From: JAVVPO01 sp036655715
GTDB lineage: Bacteria; Bacillota; Clostridia; Lachnospirales; Cellulosilyticaceae
DNA length: 26,341 nt
Direction of reading: 5' to 3'
Assembly: GCA_036655715.1 (NCBI GenBank)
Contig: JAVVPO010000030.1
Location: 1-26,341 of the forward strand
The notes below the pieces were generated by a model, which saw only the letters and a program-made list of their open reading frames with translations, searched no databases and was not told where the DNA came from. Shown here one piece after another: positions 7,268 to 15,795 of the stretch. Positions within the stretch are counted from its first letter, which is position 1. Each line of letters opens with the position of its first letter. A program made the position numbers and the translations under genes.

Positions 7268-8101
7268 ATGACTAAAGAGGTAGTATTAAATTATTTTGAA
7301 AACAATAAGGGTGAAATTTTATCAGGAGCAGAGCTTGCAGAGAAGTTAGGAGTTACAAGGACAGCTATATGGAAGGCAATCAATACTCTGAGAGAAGATG
7401 GCTATGACATTGAATCTATTAAAAAAAAAGGTTATAGACTTAACGTTAACTCGGATATATTATCTACGATTAAAATACAAGGTAGTCTAGAGGACGATAA
7501 ATATGACTTAAGAGTATTCAAGACTATAGACTCTACAAATAAGTTAGCTAAGGTAGCTGCTATTACAGAAGATAAGGAATGGATTGTCATAGCTAGTGAA
7601 GAGCAGGAACAAGGAAAAGGTAGAGGACAAAAACATTTTTCTTCTCCTAATGGTAAAGGCGTATATATGAGTATTATTTTAAGACCCTATGTGGAAATAA
7701 AAGATAGAAAATTGCTCATGTATCTAAGTGCAGTTGCAGTGATAGAGGCTATTAGAGACATAACAGGAATACAGGCTACAGTGAAATCACCCAATGAGAT
7801 TATGTACCAAAATAATAAACTAGGAGGTATTCTAAGTGAGGCTATTTTAGAATTAGAAACAGAAAGAATAGAAGCCTTGATAATAGGTATTGGGCTTAAT
7901 GTGTATGGGACTAAAGAAAACTTTGACAATCAAAGCAATGATATCAATACTTCTATAGGAGAAGTAATAGGTAAGTATTGCAATAGAAGTGAATTAATAG
8001 CGAGCATATTAAATTATATGGATAAGTACTATGAAGTATTTAAAGTAACACCAGAGATGATTAGTGAAAACTGGTGCAAATATAAGGAGATGAAAGAATG
8101 A
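7268..8101 (+). CDS. birA: BirA-type biotin operon repressor/biotin-protein ligase, lacking the C-terminal domain
   Basis: 277 aa; bifunctional BirA proteins usually have about 320-330. An N-terminal winged helix (about 17-60, ELAEKLGVTRTAIWKAINTL) precedes the ligase core. The biotin/AMP loop reads GKGRGQKHFSSP (116-127) instead of GRGRRGR-x-W-x-SP. The KWPND motif reads KSPNE (173-177). The lysine of KLGGIL is kept (K184). The protein stops at NWCKYKEMKE, where the small C-terminal SH3-like domain normally begins. Its stop overlaps bioY by ATGA, so this is a clean gene boundary and not an obvious frameshift. GAGGTGATGAA precedes ATG 7268. Repression of the operator just upstream is very likely; ligase activity may be reduced, and a second full-length ligase may exist elsewhere (inference). 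Confidence 0.88.
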   Translation: MTKEVVLNYFENNKGEILSGAELAEKLGVTRTAIWKAINTLREDGYDIESIKKKGYRLNVNSDILSTIKIQGSLEDDKYDLRVFKTIDSTNKLAKVAAITEDKEWIVIASEEQEQGKGRGQKHFSSPNGKGVYMSIILRPYVEIKDRKLLMYLSAVAVIEAIRDITGIQATVKSPNEIMYQNNKLGGILSEAILELETERIEALIIGIGLNVYGTKENFDNQSNDINTSIGEVIGKYCNRSELIASILNYMDKYYEVFKVTPEMISENWCKYKEMKE

Positions 8102-8673
8102 GAGAAGAAAACATTAAAAAAAGATTAGATGTAAGAACGATTACTTTATGTAGCTTGTTTGCTGCATTATCAGCTATAGGAGCTTTTATCAGAATTCCAA
8201 TCCCTATTGTGCCTTTTACATTACAATTTTTCTTTACAGCATTAGCAGGTATATTATTAGGTTCTAAAAAAGGAGCACTATCTCAGCTTATTTATGTATT
8301 GGTAGGATTAGCGGGAGTACCTGTATTTACTAAAGGTGGTGGACTACATTATGTATTAGAACCAACTTTCGGTTACTTATTAGGTTTTATAGTAGGAGCT
8401 TATGTAATTGGGAAGTGCATGGAAAAGCTTCAAACAATAAGTATTAAGAATATATTTATTTCCTCGATGTTAGGGCTATTGGTAGTTTATATATTTGGAG
8501 TTGTGTATATGTACTTTATCTATAATTTCTATATAGGTTCAGAGCTTGGTATATGGGCAGCGATCGTATCAGGAGCTATATCCTGTGCACCAGGGGATAT
8601 CTTGCTTTGTATCATCACAGCAGTAGTAGGAGCAAATGTAGTACCTGTATTACGTAACAATAGATTTATATAG
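8098..8673 (+). CDS. bioY: BioY, substrate-binding subunit of the biotin ECF transporter
   Basis: 191 aa with about six membrane helices. Family motifs are present: ALSAIGAFIRIPIPIVPFT and FTALAGILLG at the N terminus, the region GLAGVPVFTKGGGLHYVLEPTFGYLLGF, and the C-terminal ISCAPGDILLC. BioY binds biotin in the membrane and normally works with the shared energising proteins EcfT and EcfA, which are not in this window. The ATG overlaps the birA stop by four bases (ATGA), so translation is coupled. Placement between birA and the biosynthetic genes shows that uptake and synthesis share one BirA-controlled promoter. Confidence 0.93.
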   Translation: MREENIKKRLDVRTITLCSLFAALSAIGAFIRIPIPIVPFTLQFFFTALAGILLGSKKGALSQLIYVLVGLAGVPVFTKGGGLHYVLEPTFGYLLGFIVGAYVIGKCMEKLQTISIKNIFISSMLGLLVVYIFGVVYMYFIYNFYIGSELGIWAAIVSGAISCAPGDILLCIITAVVGANVVPVLRNNRFI

Positions 8674-8690
8674 CATAGGGAGGTAGCAGG

Positions 8691-9656
8691 ATGAATGACC
8701 TAAATAAACTTAAAGAAAAAATTTTAGAAGGATATCAGATAACGAAAGAAGAGGCAATAGCTCTTGTAAAGTATAATCAAGAAGACTTAAGTTACTATGC
8801 CAATGAGATAAGAGAAAAACTTTGTGGTAACAGTTTTGATATGTGTTCTATCATAAATGGTAAAAGCGGAGCTTGCCCAGAAAATTGTAAGTACTGTGCT
8901 CAGTCAGCTCATTATAATACGAACATAGAAACTTACCAAATGATTTCTAAAGAAAAAGCACTAGAAGAAGCTGAAGAAAATAGCCGCGAAGGTGTCCTAA
9001 GATATTCTATAGTAACAGCTGGTAGAAAGTTAAGTGCATTAGAGAGAGATGAAGTATGTACATTATATGCTCATGTGAATGAGCATTCAAATATCAAACT
9101 CTGTGCTTCTCATGGATTACTAGATTATGAGGATTTAGTTGCCCTTAAAAAAGTGGGAGTTACCAGGTATCATAACAATTTAGAAACTTCTAGGAACTAC
9201 TTCCCACAAATTTGTACTACACATACTTATGAAGATAAAATAGCTACAATAGAAGCAGCTAAAAAGGCTGGATTAAGTATCTGCAGTGGAGGAATATTTG
9301 GACTTGGAGAAAGTATAGAAGAGCGTATAGATATGGCCTATGACTTGTTAGAACTAGGTGTTAACTCTATACCAGTTAATGTATTAGTACCTATTGAGGG
9401 TACACCTTTAGGAACAATAGAACCTATTACGGAAGAAGAGGTCCTTAAGACTATAGCGATTTACCGGTTTATACATCCAACAGCAGCTATTAGACTAGCG
9501 GGTGGACGTAGCAATTTAAGTGAGGCAGGTAAAAAGGCTTTCTTGGGTGGAGCAAATGCAGCTATTAGTGGAAATATGCTTACAACTTGTGGAAATACCA
9601 TTAAAGAGGATATGAAATTATTAGAGGAATGTCAATTTGAGGTGAAACCGCTATGA
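8691..9656 (+). CDS. bioB: Biotin synthase
   Basis: 321 aa radical-SAM enzyme that inserts sulfur into dethiobiotin. The 4Fe-4S cysteines are C62, C66 and C69 in SGACPENCKYCAQS. Later hallmarks are YHNNLETSR (dethiobiotin/SAM-site region), CSGGIFGLGES and AIRLAGGRSN, the last carrying the arginine that contacts the auxiliary 2Fe-2S cluster. The length is normal. AGGGAGGTAG precedes ATG 8691. The stop overlaps bioD by ATGA. It is the last step of the pathway, encoded before the two preceding steps. Confidence 0.97.
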   Translation: MNDLNKLKEKILEGYQITKEEAIALVKYNQEDLSYYANEIREKLCGNSFDMCSIINGKSGACPENCKYCAQSAHYNTNIETYQMISKEKALEEAEENSREGVLRYSIVTAGRKLSALERDEVCTLYAHVNEHSNIKLCASHGLLDYEDLVALKKVGVTRYHNNLETSRNYFPQICTTHTYEDKIATIEAAKKAGLSICSGGIFGLGESIEERIDMAYDLLELGVNSIPVNVLVPIEGTPLGTIEPITEEEVLKTIAIYRFIHPTAAIRLAGGRSNLSEAGKKAFLGGANAAISGNMLTTCGNTIKEDMKLLEECQFEVKPL

Positions 9657-10342
9657 GTAAAGGTTTATTTATAGTTGGAACAGATACGGACGTGGGGAAG
9701 ACCTATGTAACAGCACTATTAACTAAGAGATTAAGAGAATCAGGTGTCAATGTAGGCTATTACAAAGCTGTTTTAAGTGGTGGATACTATGATGGTGATG
9801 AACTTATACCAGGTGATGCCAAAGAGGTACTAGAGACTAGTGGAATAGATGAAAACTATGATGAATGTGTATCTTACATATTAGAAAATCCGGTATCACC
9901 CCATTTAGCAGCACAGATAGAGGCCGTTGATATTCAGTTAAGTAAGGTTTTAGAAGACTATCAAAATCTAACTAAGCGATATGAGTATTTATCTGTTGAA
10001 GGAAGTGGAGGAATCATATGTCCTATTAAACTAACTGAGACAGAAAGTATTTTATTAGAGGATATTATAAGGTTATTAGATATACCTACTTTAGTAGTAG
10101 CAAGGGCAGGACTCGGGACGATTAATCATACAGCTTTAACAATTAATTATCTTAGGCAAAAGGAAATACCCATTCAAGGAATTATTCTTAATGGTTATGA
10201 TATGGATAATGTAGTTCATAAAAATAATAAAAAAGTTATAGAGAGGCTTACAAATATTAAGGTAATAGCAACTATACCTACAGGTAATTTGCAAGAGGAA
10301 ATAGATATAGATGTAGATCATTTGATAGAGCTATATAAGTAA
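9653..10342 (+). CDS. bioD: Dethiobiotin synthetase
   Basis: 229 aa. It closes the ureido ring of 7,8-diaminopelargonate with CO2 and ATP. The N-terminal P-loop is GTDTDVGKT (about 9-17). YKAVLSGG and VEGSGGIICPI match substrate- and Mg-binding loops, and VVARAGLGTINHTALT is typical of the family. Its ATG overlaps the bioB stop by ATGA, and the bioA ATG lies 12 nt downstream. Confidence 0.95.
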   Translation: MSKGLFIVGTDTDVGKTYVTALLTKRLRESGVNVGYYKAVLSGGYYDGDELIPGDAKEVLETSGIDENYDECVSYILENPVSPHLAAQIEAVDIQLSKVLEDYQNLTKRYEYLSVEGSGGIICPIKLTETESILLEDIIRLLDIPTLVVARAGLGTINHTALTINYLRQKEIPIQGIILNGYDMDNVVHKNNKKVIERLTNIKVIATIPTGNLQEEIDIDVDHLIELYK

Positions 10343-10354
10343 AGGAGAAAAGCT

Positions 10355-11698
10355 ATGGATTATGTCAAAAAGGATTTAGAATATATATGGCACCCTTGTT
10401 CACAAATGAAAGATTATGAAGCATTTAGTCCAATCGTTATAGAAAAAGGTGAAGGATTATACCTTTATGATATAGAAGGAAATAAGTATGCAGATGCAGT
10501 AAGTTCTTGGTGGTGTAACTTATTTGGACATGCTAATCCTAAGATTAATAAGGCTATTAAAAATCAACTAGATAATCTAGAGCATGTCATCTTTGCTAAC
10601 TTCTCCAATAAACCAGCTATAGAGCTATGTGATAAGCTTCATAAGTTACTACCAGAGGGACTGACTAAATTTTTCTTCACGGATAATGGTTCAGCTGCGG
10701 TAGAAGCAGCTTTGAAGATGAGCTTTCAGTATCATGCTCAGATGGGAAAAACTCATAAAAAGAGATTTATGGCTTTAACAGATGCATATCATGGAGAAAC
10801 TATAGGTGCTTTATCTGTAGGAGATTTGGACTTGTATACAGAGGTATATAAACCACTAATGATAGATGTTACGAGAGTGCAAGGTCCAGATTGTTATAGA
10901 TGCCCTTATGGATTTAATAGAGAAAGTTGCCAGGCACAGTGTTTTGACAAAGTAGAAGAAGTTTTAGCTGAAGTAGGTGAAGAAGTATCAGCCTTTATTA
11001 TTGAACCTATTATACAGGCAGCGGCAGGTATGAAGATGTATTCACCTAGCTATCTCAAGAAACTACGCCAGGTGTGTGATACTTATGATATACATCTCAT
11101 CGCTGATGAAATAGCAGTAGGGTTTGGGCGTACAGGTAAAATGTTTGCTTGTGAACATGCAGGAATTTCTCCAGATATGATGTGTCTATCTAAAGGGCTA
11201 ACAGGTGGTTATATGCCAATGGCACTAGTTGCTACAACTAAAGATATCTATGATGCTTTTTACTCTGACTATCTAGAAGGAAAAGCTTTTATGCATAGCC
11301 ATACTTATAGTGGAAATGCGTTGGGATGCTCAGCAGCTTTAGCTGTACTAGATATCTTTGAGAGTGAAGCAATTTTAGAAAAGATGCAAAGAAAAGCAGT
11401 TTTATTCCATGAAAAAATACAGAGCGCTTTTAAAGGATATCCTTACGTAGGAGAAATAAGGCAAATGGGATTAATCAACGCTATTGAATTAGTTGAAGAT
11501 AAAGCAAATAAAAAAAGCTTTGATAAGAGGTTAAGGGTAGGATATGAAATTTATAAAATAGCAGTGTCTAATGGATTAATACTAAGACCATTAGGTGATG
11601 TATTGTACTTTAATCCACCTATTAATATTACAGAAGAAGATATGAATTATATGATAGAAGTATGTAAGAAGAGTATGGAAGCTTACTTTAATAAATAG
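10355..11698 (+). CDS. bioA: Adenosylmethionine-8-amino-7-oxononanoate aminotransferase
   Basis: 447 aa PLP enzyme that converts KAPA to DAPA. Diagnostic features are IWHPCSQMKDY near the N terminus, SSWWCNLFGHANPKIN, the substrate/PLP region DAYHGETIGALSVG, DEIAVGFGRTG, and the Schiff-base lysine K280 in CLSKGLTGGYMPMA. Four cysteines cluster at 180-196 (C-x2-C-x8-C-x3-C), an insert seen in some class-III aminotransferases and possibly structural. AAAGGAG precedes ATG 10355. It is the last gene of the operon. No bioF, bioW, bioC or bioH follows, so KAPA must come from genes elsewhere or from uptake. Confidence 0.95.
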   Translation: MDYVKKDLEYIWHPCSQMKDYEAFSPIVIEKGEGLYLYDIEGNKYADAVSSWWCNLFGHANPKINKAIKNQLDNLEHVIFANFSNKPAIELCDKLHKLLPEGLTKFFFTDNGSAAVEAALKMSFQYHAQMGKTHKKRFMALTDAYHGETIGALSVGDLDLYTEVYKPLMIDVTRVQGPDCYRCPYGFNRESCQAQCFDKVEEVLAEVGEEVSAFIIEPIIQAAAGMKMYSPSYLKKLRQVCDTYDIHLIADEIAVGFGRTGKMFACEHAGISPDMMCLSKGLTGGYMPMALVATTKDIYDAFYSDYLEGKAFMHSHTYSGNALGCSAALAVLDIFESEAILEKMQRKAVLFHEKIQSAFKGYPYVGEIRQMGLINAIELVEDKANKKSFDKRLRVGYEIYKIAVSNGLILRPLGDVLYFNPPINITEEDMNYMIEVCKKSMEAYFNK

Positions 11699-11858
11699 GC
11701 TATTACTTAGCTGCATATTATAAAGGAAGATTCTAAGTACAGTATGAGTAATAGACTAAGTTAGATTATAAAAAAATAAAATAAGAATGTATATAAAATA
11801 AATAATGAGACATACTAATCTTGTAAAACCAATCCAACGAATGTAGGAGGGAAATTAT

Positions 11859-11939
11859 ATGCATAATAGTAACTCGAACATTCCTAATCCAGAGGCTAAA
11901 GACGCAACTTTAGTTGGAGCCGATCCGCCAAAAAGTTAG
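11859..11939 (+). CDS. Putative 26-aa small protein
   Basis: An isolated short ORF lies in the 350-bp gap after bioA. AGGAGGG (11845-11851) sits 7 nt before ATG 11859, as good as any site in the window. The 26 residues are hydrophilic, rich in Asn, Pro, Ala and Asp, and end in VGADPPKS; there is no signal peptide, membrane helix or cysteine. A small hairpin ATCATC/GATGAT (11942-11959) and a strong terminator (11981-12029) follow. No clear promoter is visible upstream and bioA has no convincing terminator, so it might be read through from the biotin operon. I do not recognise it. The ribosome binding site, placement and terminator argue that it is translated. Confidence 0.45.
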   Translation: MHNSNSNIPNPEAKDATLVGADPPKS

Positions 11940-11980
11940 TAATCATCTTAAGTGATGATGGAAAATGGTTTTATTTCAAT

Positions 11981-12029
11981 AAAAGCCTACTCAAGGACAT
12001 ACGTAAGTATGACATTAAGTAGGCTTTTT
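11981..12029. terminator. Bidirectional terminator between the small ORF and the ABC exporter genes
   Basis: AAAAGCCTACT (11981-11991) pairs with AGTAGGCTTTTT (12018-12029). An inner CATAC/GTATG stem carries a GTAA tetraloop (11998-12011). Flanking A- and T-tracts serve both converging transcripts. Confidence 0.85.
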
Positions 12030-12047
12030 CCCTATCTAAAGAGTTGT

Positions 12048-13814
12048 TTAGTTAGCTTCTAGAAATTTGTACTGAGCAGAATAAAGATTATAATAGTAAC
12101 CATTTTGTTTAAGTAACTCATCATGTGTGCCACATTCAACGATTTTGCCTTTTGAGAGAACAAAGATTTTATCACAATCTCTAATAGTAGAGAGACGATG
12201 TGCAATAACGATAGACGTACGACCATGCATGAGTTTTTGAATACCTTTTTGAACAAGTCGTTCAGTTTGTGTATCAATATTGGCAGTTGCTTCATCTAAT
12301 ATAAGTATTTTAGGATCTGAAATAAGTGCTCTAGCAAAAGAGATAAGTTGCCGCTGCCCTTGAGAGAGGCGAGAGCCACGCTCATTAACATTGGTTTCAT
12401 ATTTAGATTCTAGTTTGGAGATGAAGTCATGGGCATTAACTGCCTTGGAGGTATCGATAATTTCCTTATCTGAAGCATCTAATTTACCATAAAGGATATT
12501 TTCCTTAATAGAAGAAGAGAAAAGGAAGGAGTCTTGAAGCATAATCCCCATTTGGCTACGAAGACTTTCTGTATAGACATTTTTGATATCTACACCATCT
12601 ACAAGGACTTTGCCAGTAGTTGGATTATAGAATTTACTAATCAGATTAGTAATAGTTGTTTTGCCAGATCCTGTCTCACCGACTAACGCTACCTTTTCAC
12701 CAGGATTGATGGTGAAAGAGACATTTTTAAGTGCATGGGTATCGTCATCATCGTAAGAGAAGGTTACATTTTTGAATTCAATTTTTCCTTTAATAGGTGG
12801 TAGATCAGAATAAGTATCATCTGTTAACATATCATTGGTGGTATCGAGCACCTCAAATATTCTTTCAGCAGCAGAGAGATTGGTGACAAAGGCATTGTAA
12901 AAAGCTGAAAGATTCATGATAGGTTGCCAGAGCATCTCGATATACATAATGAAAGCCATAATAGTACCTATAGAAGCTGAGCCATTCTTATAAAGTACAA
13001 ATCCAGAGAAAAGAATAATAGATATACCAGCTCCACGGCATAAGTCTACAGTAGGCCAAAAATAATCTTGAAGTTTAACGGCTTTTAAAAAGCTACTGCC
13101 ATGATTATCAAGGTGACGATTAAACTTGTTTTTGGCATAAAATTCTTTTCCAAAAGCTTGGATAACACGCATACCTGAGAAAGCTTCATGAGTGTATCCG
13201 ATGAACTCGGAGCGATTCTCACGATACTTGCCCCAAAGCTTGTTAGATTTAACTTCGATGATAAACATAGCTACGAAGAGAACCGGTAAAGCTGTAATAC
13301 ATATAAAAGCAAGAGAAGCATTTAGCGTAAACATCATGACAATAACCATGGTGATTGTAAAGAGGTTAGGGATGAGGTTTACAATACTATTATTAAGTAA
13401 GTTTTGAAGTGCATTCACATCACCTACTACTCTAGAGAGTATCTTACCTACTGGTCTACTGTCAAAAAACTTAAAATTAAGTGTTTGTAGGTGTGTAAAA
13501 ACTTCTTTACGAATATCTATCAAGATAGTATTGGTAATCTTACTCATAGAGTAAATTCTAATTTTAGAAAGAATCATAGAAATAAATGTAATAGTAATGA
13601 GACCTAGGCCTATGATTAACAGTCCGGAAGTATCTCCTGAAGCAACAAAGGTATCGATACAAATCTTCATGAGATAAGGCGCTAGAGTGCCCATTCCCAT
13701 AATGAGAAGAAGAAGTAAGATAATACCTAGTGTTTTCCATTTGTAAGGCTTTACATAGGTAAAGAGCCTTTTTAGTGTCTTTAATTTGGAAGATTTGTAG
13801 TTCCTATCATCCAT
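12048..13814 (-). CDS. ABC exporter half-transporter, catalytically canonical partner
   Basis: 588 aa with an ABC_membrane domain (six helices, about 25-310) fused to an ATPase domain (about 343-585). Walker A is GETGSGKT (379-386), the signature LSQGQ (483-487), Walker B ILILDEAT with catalytic E508, and the H-loop IAHR. The signature departs from LSGGQ. Together with the partner's DD Walker B, this gives one canonical and one degenerate ATP site, the pattern of heterodimeric multidrug exporters such as BmrC/BmrD, LmrCD or TM287/288. AAGGAGGTG precedes ATG 13814, one base after the upstream stop. It probably exports drugs, peptides or lipids; the substrate is unknown. Confidence 0.92.
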   Translation of the reverse strand: MDDRNYKSSKLKTLKRLFTYVKPYKWKTLGIILLLLLIMGMGTLAPYLMKICIDTFVASGDTSGLLIIGLGLITITFISMILSKIRIYSMSKITNTILIDIRKEVFTHLQTLNFKFFDSRPVGKILSRVVGDVNALQNLLNNSIVNLIPNLFTITMVIVMMFTLNASLAFICITALPVLFVAMFIIEVKSNKLWGKYRENRSEFIGYTHEAFSGMRVIQAFGKEFYAKNKFNRHLDNHGSSFLKAVKLQDYFWPTVDLCRGAGISIILFSGFVLYKNGSASIGTIMAFIMYIEMLWQPIMNLSAFYNAFVTNLSAAERIFEVLDTTNDMLTDDTYSDLPPIKGKIEFKNVTFSYDDDDTHALKNVSFTINPGEKVALVGETGSGKTTITNLISKFYNPTTGKVLVDGVDIKNVYTESLRSQMGIMLQDSFLFSSSIKENILYGKLDASDKEIIDTSKAVNAHDFISKLESKYETNVNERGSRLSQGQRQLISFARALISDPKILILDEATANIDTQTERLVQKGIQKLMHGRTSIVIAHRLSTIRDCDKIFVLSKGKIVECGTHDELLKQNGYYYNLYSAQYKFLEAN

Positions 13815-13815
13815 A

Positions 13816-15546
13816 TTAATTCACCTCCTTAATCGTTGCAAATTCCTGAAATTGATCACAATAAATATCGTAGTAGTGGCCTTTTTTAACGAGTAACGAG
13901 TAATGATTACCTTGCTCAATAATCTTGCCATCTTTCATATAGAGAATGATATTAGCATCTTTCACACCTGAAATACGATGAGCAATAATAAAGCGAGTAG
14001 CCTTACCATTGGTATGCGTAAGGTTTTGAAGTACAGTATATTCGGTCTCCATATCAAGTGCTGAAGTCGCATCATCTAGTATGAGAATAGATGCTTTCTG
14101 AAGTAAAGCACGGGCAATAGTTAATCTTTGTTTTTGACCACCGGATAAACCCACTCCTCTTTCACCTATGACAGTATCAAGCCCAAGGTCTAAATCTTCT
14201 ATAAAATCATAAGCGCAACTGAATTTGGTAGCTTCGATAACTTCTTCTCTAGTGTATTCTTCACCAAAATCCACGTTGTTTTGGATTGTATCAGAGAACA
14301 AGAAAGTATCTTGAAAGACGATAGAAAGATGGTTGCGAAGTGTAGAGAGATTCCATTCTTTGATATTTACTCCATCTATGAGGATTTTGCCACTAGTTAC
14401 TTCATAATATCTACCGATGAGTGCGAGAAGTGTACTCTTACCACAACCTGTAGCACCCATAATAGCCACACTACTACCTGCTGGGATAAAGAGATTGATG
14501 TGAGAAAGCACTTCCTCTTCATTGTAAGAAAAGCATACATCTTTAAAGCAAATATCACCTTTTACAACAGTGGGGTTATAACCATCTGAGGGAGAGGTAA
14601 TCTCTGGCTGTCTATCTAGGAGCTTAAAGATTCTATCCATAGAGGCCTTGTTCTGTGAAAGCATCGTAATAAAAGAACTAATATTACGTACGCACCAAGA
14701 TAAATCGAGGATATAGCTAGAGAAGGCTACAAGGATACCTATACTTACATAACCTTTGATAGCGAAGCATCCACCAACAACAATAATAGCTACGTTAGAA
14801 AGTTGTGTAAGACATTCCACTATGGGTACGAACTGGCTAACTAGTTTAGCTTGGGAGAGATTTAGGTCATAAAGTTCCTGATTAGTATTTAAGAACTTCA
14901 TAATCTCATGTTTCTCACGAGCAAAAGCTTTTACAAGGCGGATGCCTGATATATTTTGTTGTGTTACAGAGTTGATCTCGGCAGTTTGGTCACTAATCTT
15001 AAGATAAACATCCCAGAATTTCTTCTCAAAAAACCAGCCCATAATAGCTACGGGTACTAAGATAAGTAAGCAAATAATAGCTAAAGGCTTACTCAGTGAG
15101 AACATAATAGAAGAAGCCATGATAAAGACAATAATCATTTCAATGAGTAGGCGTAAACCGTAGGAAATAGTCTCCCATACGATGTCTACGTCTTCACCAA
15201 TCCGAGACATAAGTTCTCCTGTATTATTCTTATCAAAAAAACTAAATTCAAAAGTTTGAATCTTACTAAAAATATCTTTTCTAATTTCTTTAGATACCGT
15301 GAGAGAAAACTTATCAAAGAGATACTCTTTGATATACCCGAAGGTACATCTGGTGAGAACTAAAGTTAAAAAGAGTCCGAAGAATGGGGTTAAAAGCTTA
15401 CCACCATCTCCAAGAATAATATCATCTACAAAAACTTTTTGTAGATAAGGAAAAGACGCATCGATACCTAAAGTAATAAACATAGCTACAATAGGTAACA
15501 ATAAAATTCCCCAATGTTTTAAAATGTATAGCTTAACTAATTTCAT
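13816..15546 (-). CDS. ABC exporter half-transporter with a degenerate ATP site
   Basis: 576 aa from ATG 15546, chosen because AAGGAGG lies directly upstream. An in-frame extension to 15609 would run into the terminator hairpin. There are six membrane helices (about 10-310) and an ATPase domain (about 330-576). Walker A is GATGCGKST (364-372), the signature LSGGQ (467-471), and Walker B ILILDDAT has Asp492 where Glu is catalytic. H523 is in IAHR. The Asp replacement marks the degenerate site of a heterodimer with the downstream protein. The gene lies behind a 29-codon leader ORF and a terminator, the arrangement of bmrB-bmrC-bmrD in Bacillus. Expression is probably induced by translation inhibitors (inference). 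Confidence 0.92.
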   Translation of the reverse strand: MKLVKLYILKHWGILLLPIVAMFITLGIDASFPYLQKVFVDDIILGDGGKLLTPFFGLFLTLVLTRCTFGYIKEYLFDKFSLTVSKEIRKDIFSKIQTFEFSFFDKNNTGELMSRIGEDVDIVWETISYGLRLLIEMIIVFIMASSIMFSLSKPLAIICLLILVPVAIMGWFFEKKFWDVYLKISDQTAEINSVTQQNISGIRLVKAFAREKHEIMKFLNTNQELYDLNLSQAKLVSQFVPIVECLTQLSNVAIIVVGGCFAIKGYVSIGILVAFSSYILDLSWCVRNISSFITMLSQNKASMDRIFKLLDRQPEITSPSDGYNPTVVKGDICFKDVCFSYNEEEVLSHINLFIPAGSSVAIMGATGCGKSTLLALIGRYYEVTSGKILIDGVNIKEWNLSTLRNHLSIVFQDTFLFSDTIQNNVDFGEEYTREEVIEATKFSCAYDFIEDLDLGLDTVIGERGVGLSGGQKQRLTIARALLQKASILILDDATSALDMETEYTVLQNLTHTNGKATRFIIAHRISGVKDANIILYMKDGKIIEQGNHYSLLVKKGHYYDIYCDQFQEFATIKEVN

Positions 15547-15597
15547 AAAAACCTCCTTAAAAATTATCTCTAAGTTAGGACAACTATTTTGACGCGC

Positions 15598-15630
15598 AAA
15601 AAAGAGCATAGCTGGCAGCCATGCTCTCTA
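15598..15630 (-). terminator. Attenuator terminator in the ABC-exporter leader
   Basis: On the minus strand AGAGCATGGCT (15627-15617) pairs with AGCTATGCTCT (15613-15603) around a GCC loop, followed by six T. The stem can gain two more pairs outward. It sits between the leader peptide ORF and the exporter genes of the same operon, about 50 nt before the first exporter ATG, so it must be bypassed for expression. Confidence 0.85.
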
Positions 15631-15679
15631 AAAGTTAAAAATAGATCCTATCATTTTTATAGCCTGTCAAAGGACATAG

Positions 15680-15769
15680 CTATAGAATGAATTCACTTAG
15701 AGGTAGGACTGATGTGATACATTGTATATTCATTTGTTTGGTTGTTAAATTAGAATTTAAGTTAATCAC
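15680..15769 (-). CDS. 29-aa leader peptide of the ABC-exporter operon
   Basis: GTG 15769 is preceded by a near-perfect AAAGGAGGT (15784-15776) with a 6-nt gap. The ORF runs 29 codons to TAG (15682-15680). The peptide is rich in Asn, Leu, Thr and Ser, begins MINLNSNL and ends VLPLSEFIL. The stop codon overlaps AGCTATG (15681-15675), a copy of the 3' arm of the downstream terminator, so AGCTATG can pair with CATGGCT in the terminator's 5' arm. Ribosome position near the stop would therefore decide between terminator and antiterminator. This is the logic described for BmrB upstream of BmrCD. I see no sequence homology claim I can make to BmrB itself. Confidence 0.7.
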   Translation of the reverse strand: MINLNSNLTTKQMNIQCITSVLPLSEFIL

Positions 15770-15795
15770 TGTTCTACCTCCTTTCTTGATTTTTA

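Noticed and set aside
11700..11754. CTATTACT/AGTAATAG inverted repeat directly after bioA as a terminator.
   Set aside because: The loop is 39 nt long and no T-run follows.
12048..15546. ABC exporter pair as a bacteriocin or lanthipeptide transporter.
   Set aside because: No C39 peptidase domain, no modification enzymes and no precursor with a double-glycine leader nearby; the small ORF at 11859 lacks such a site.
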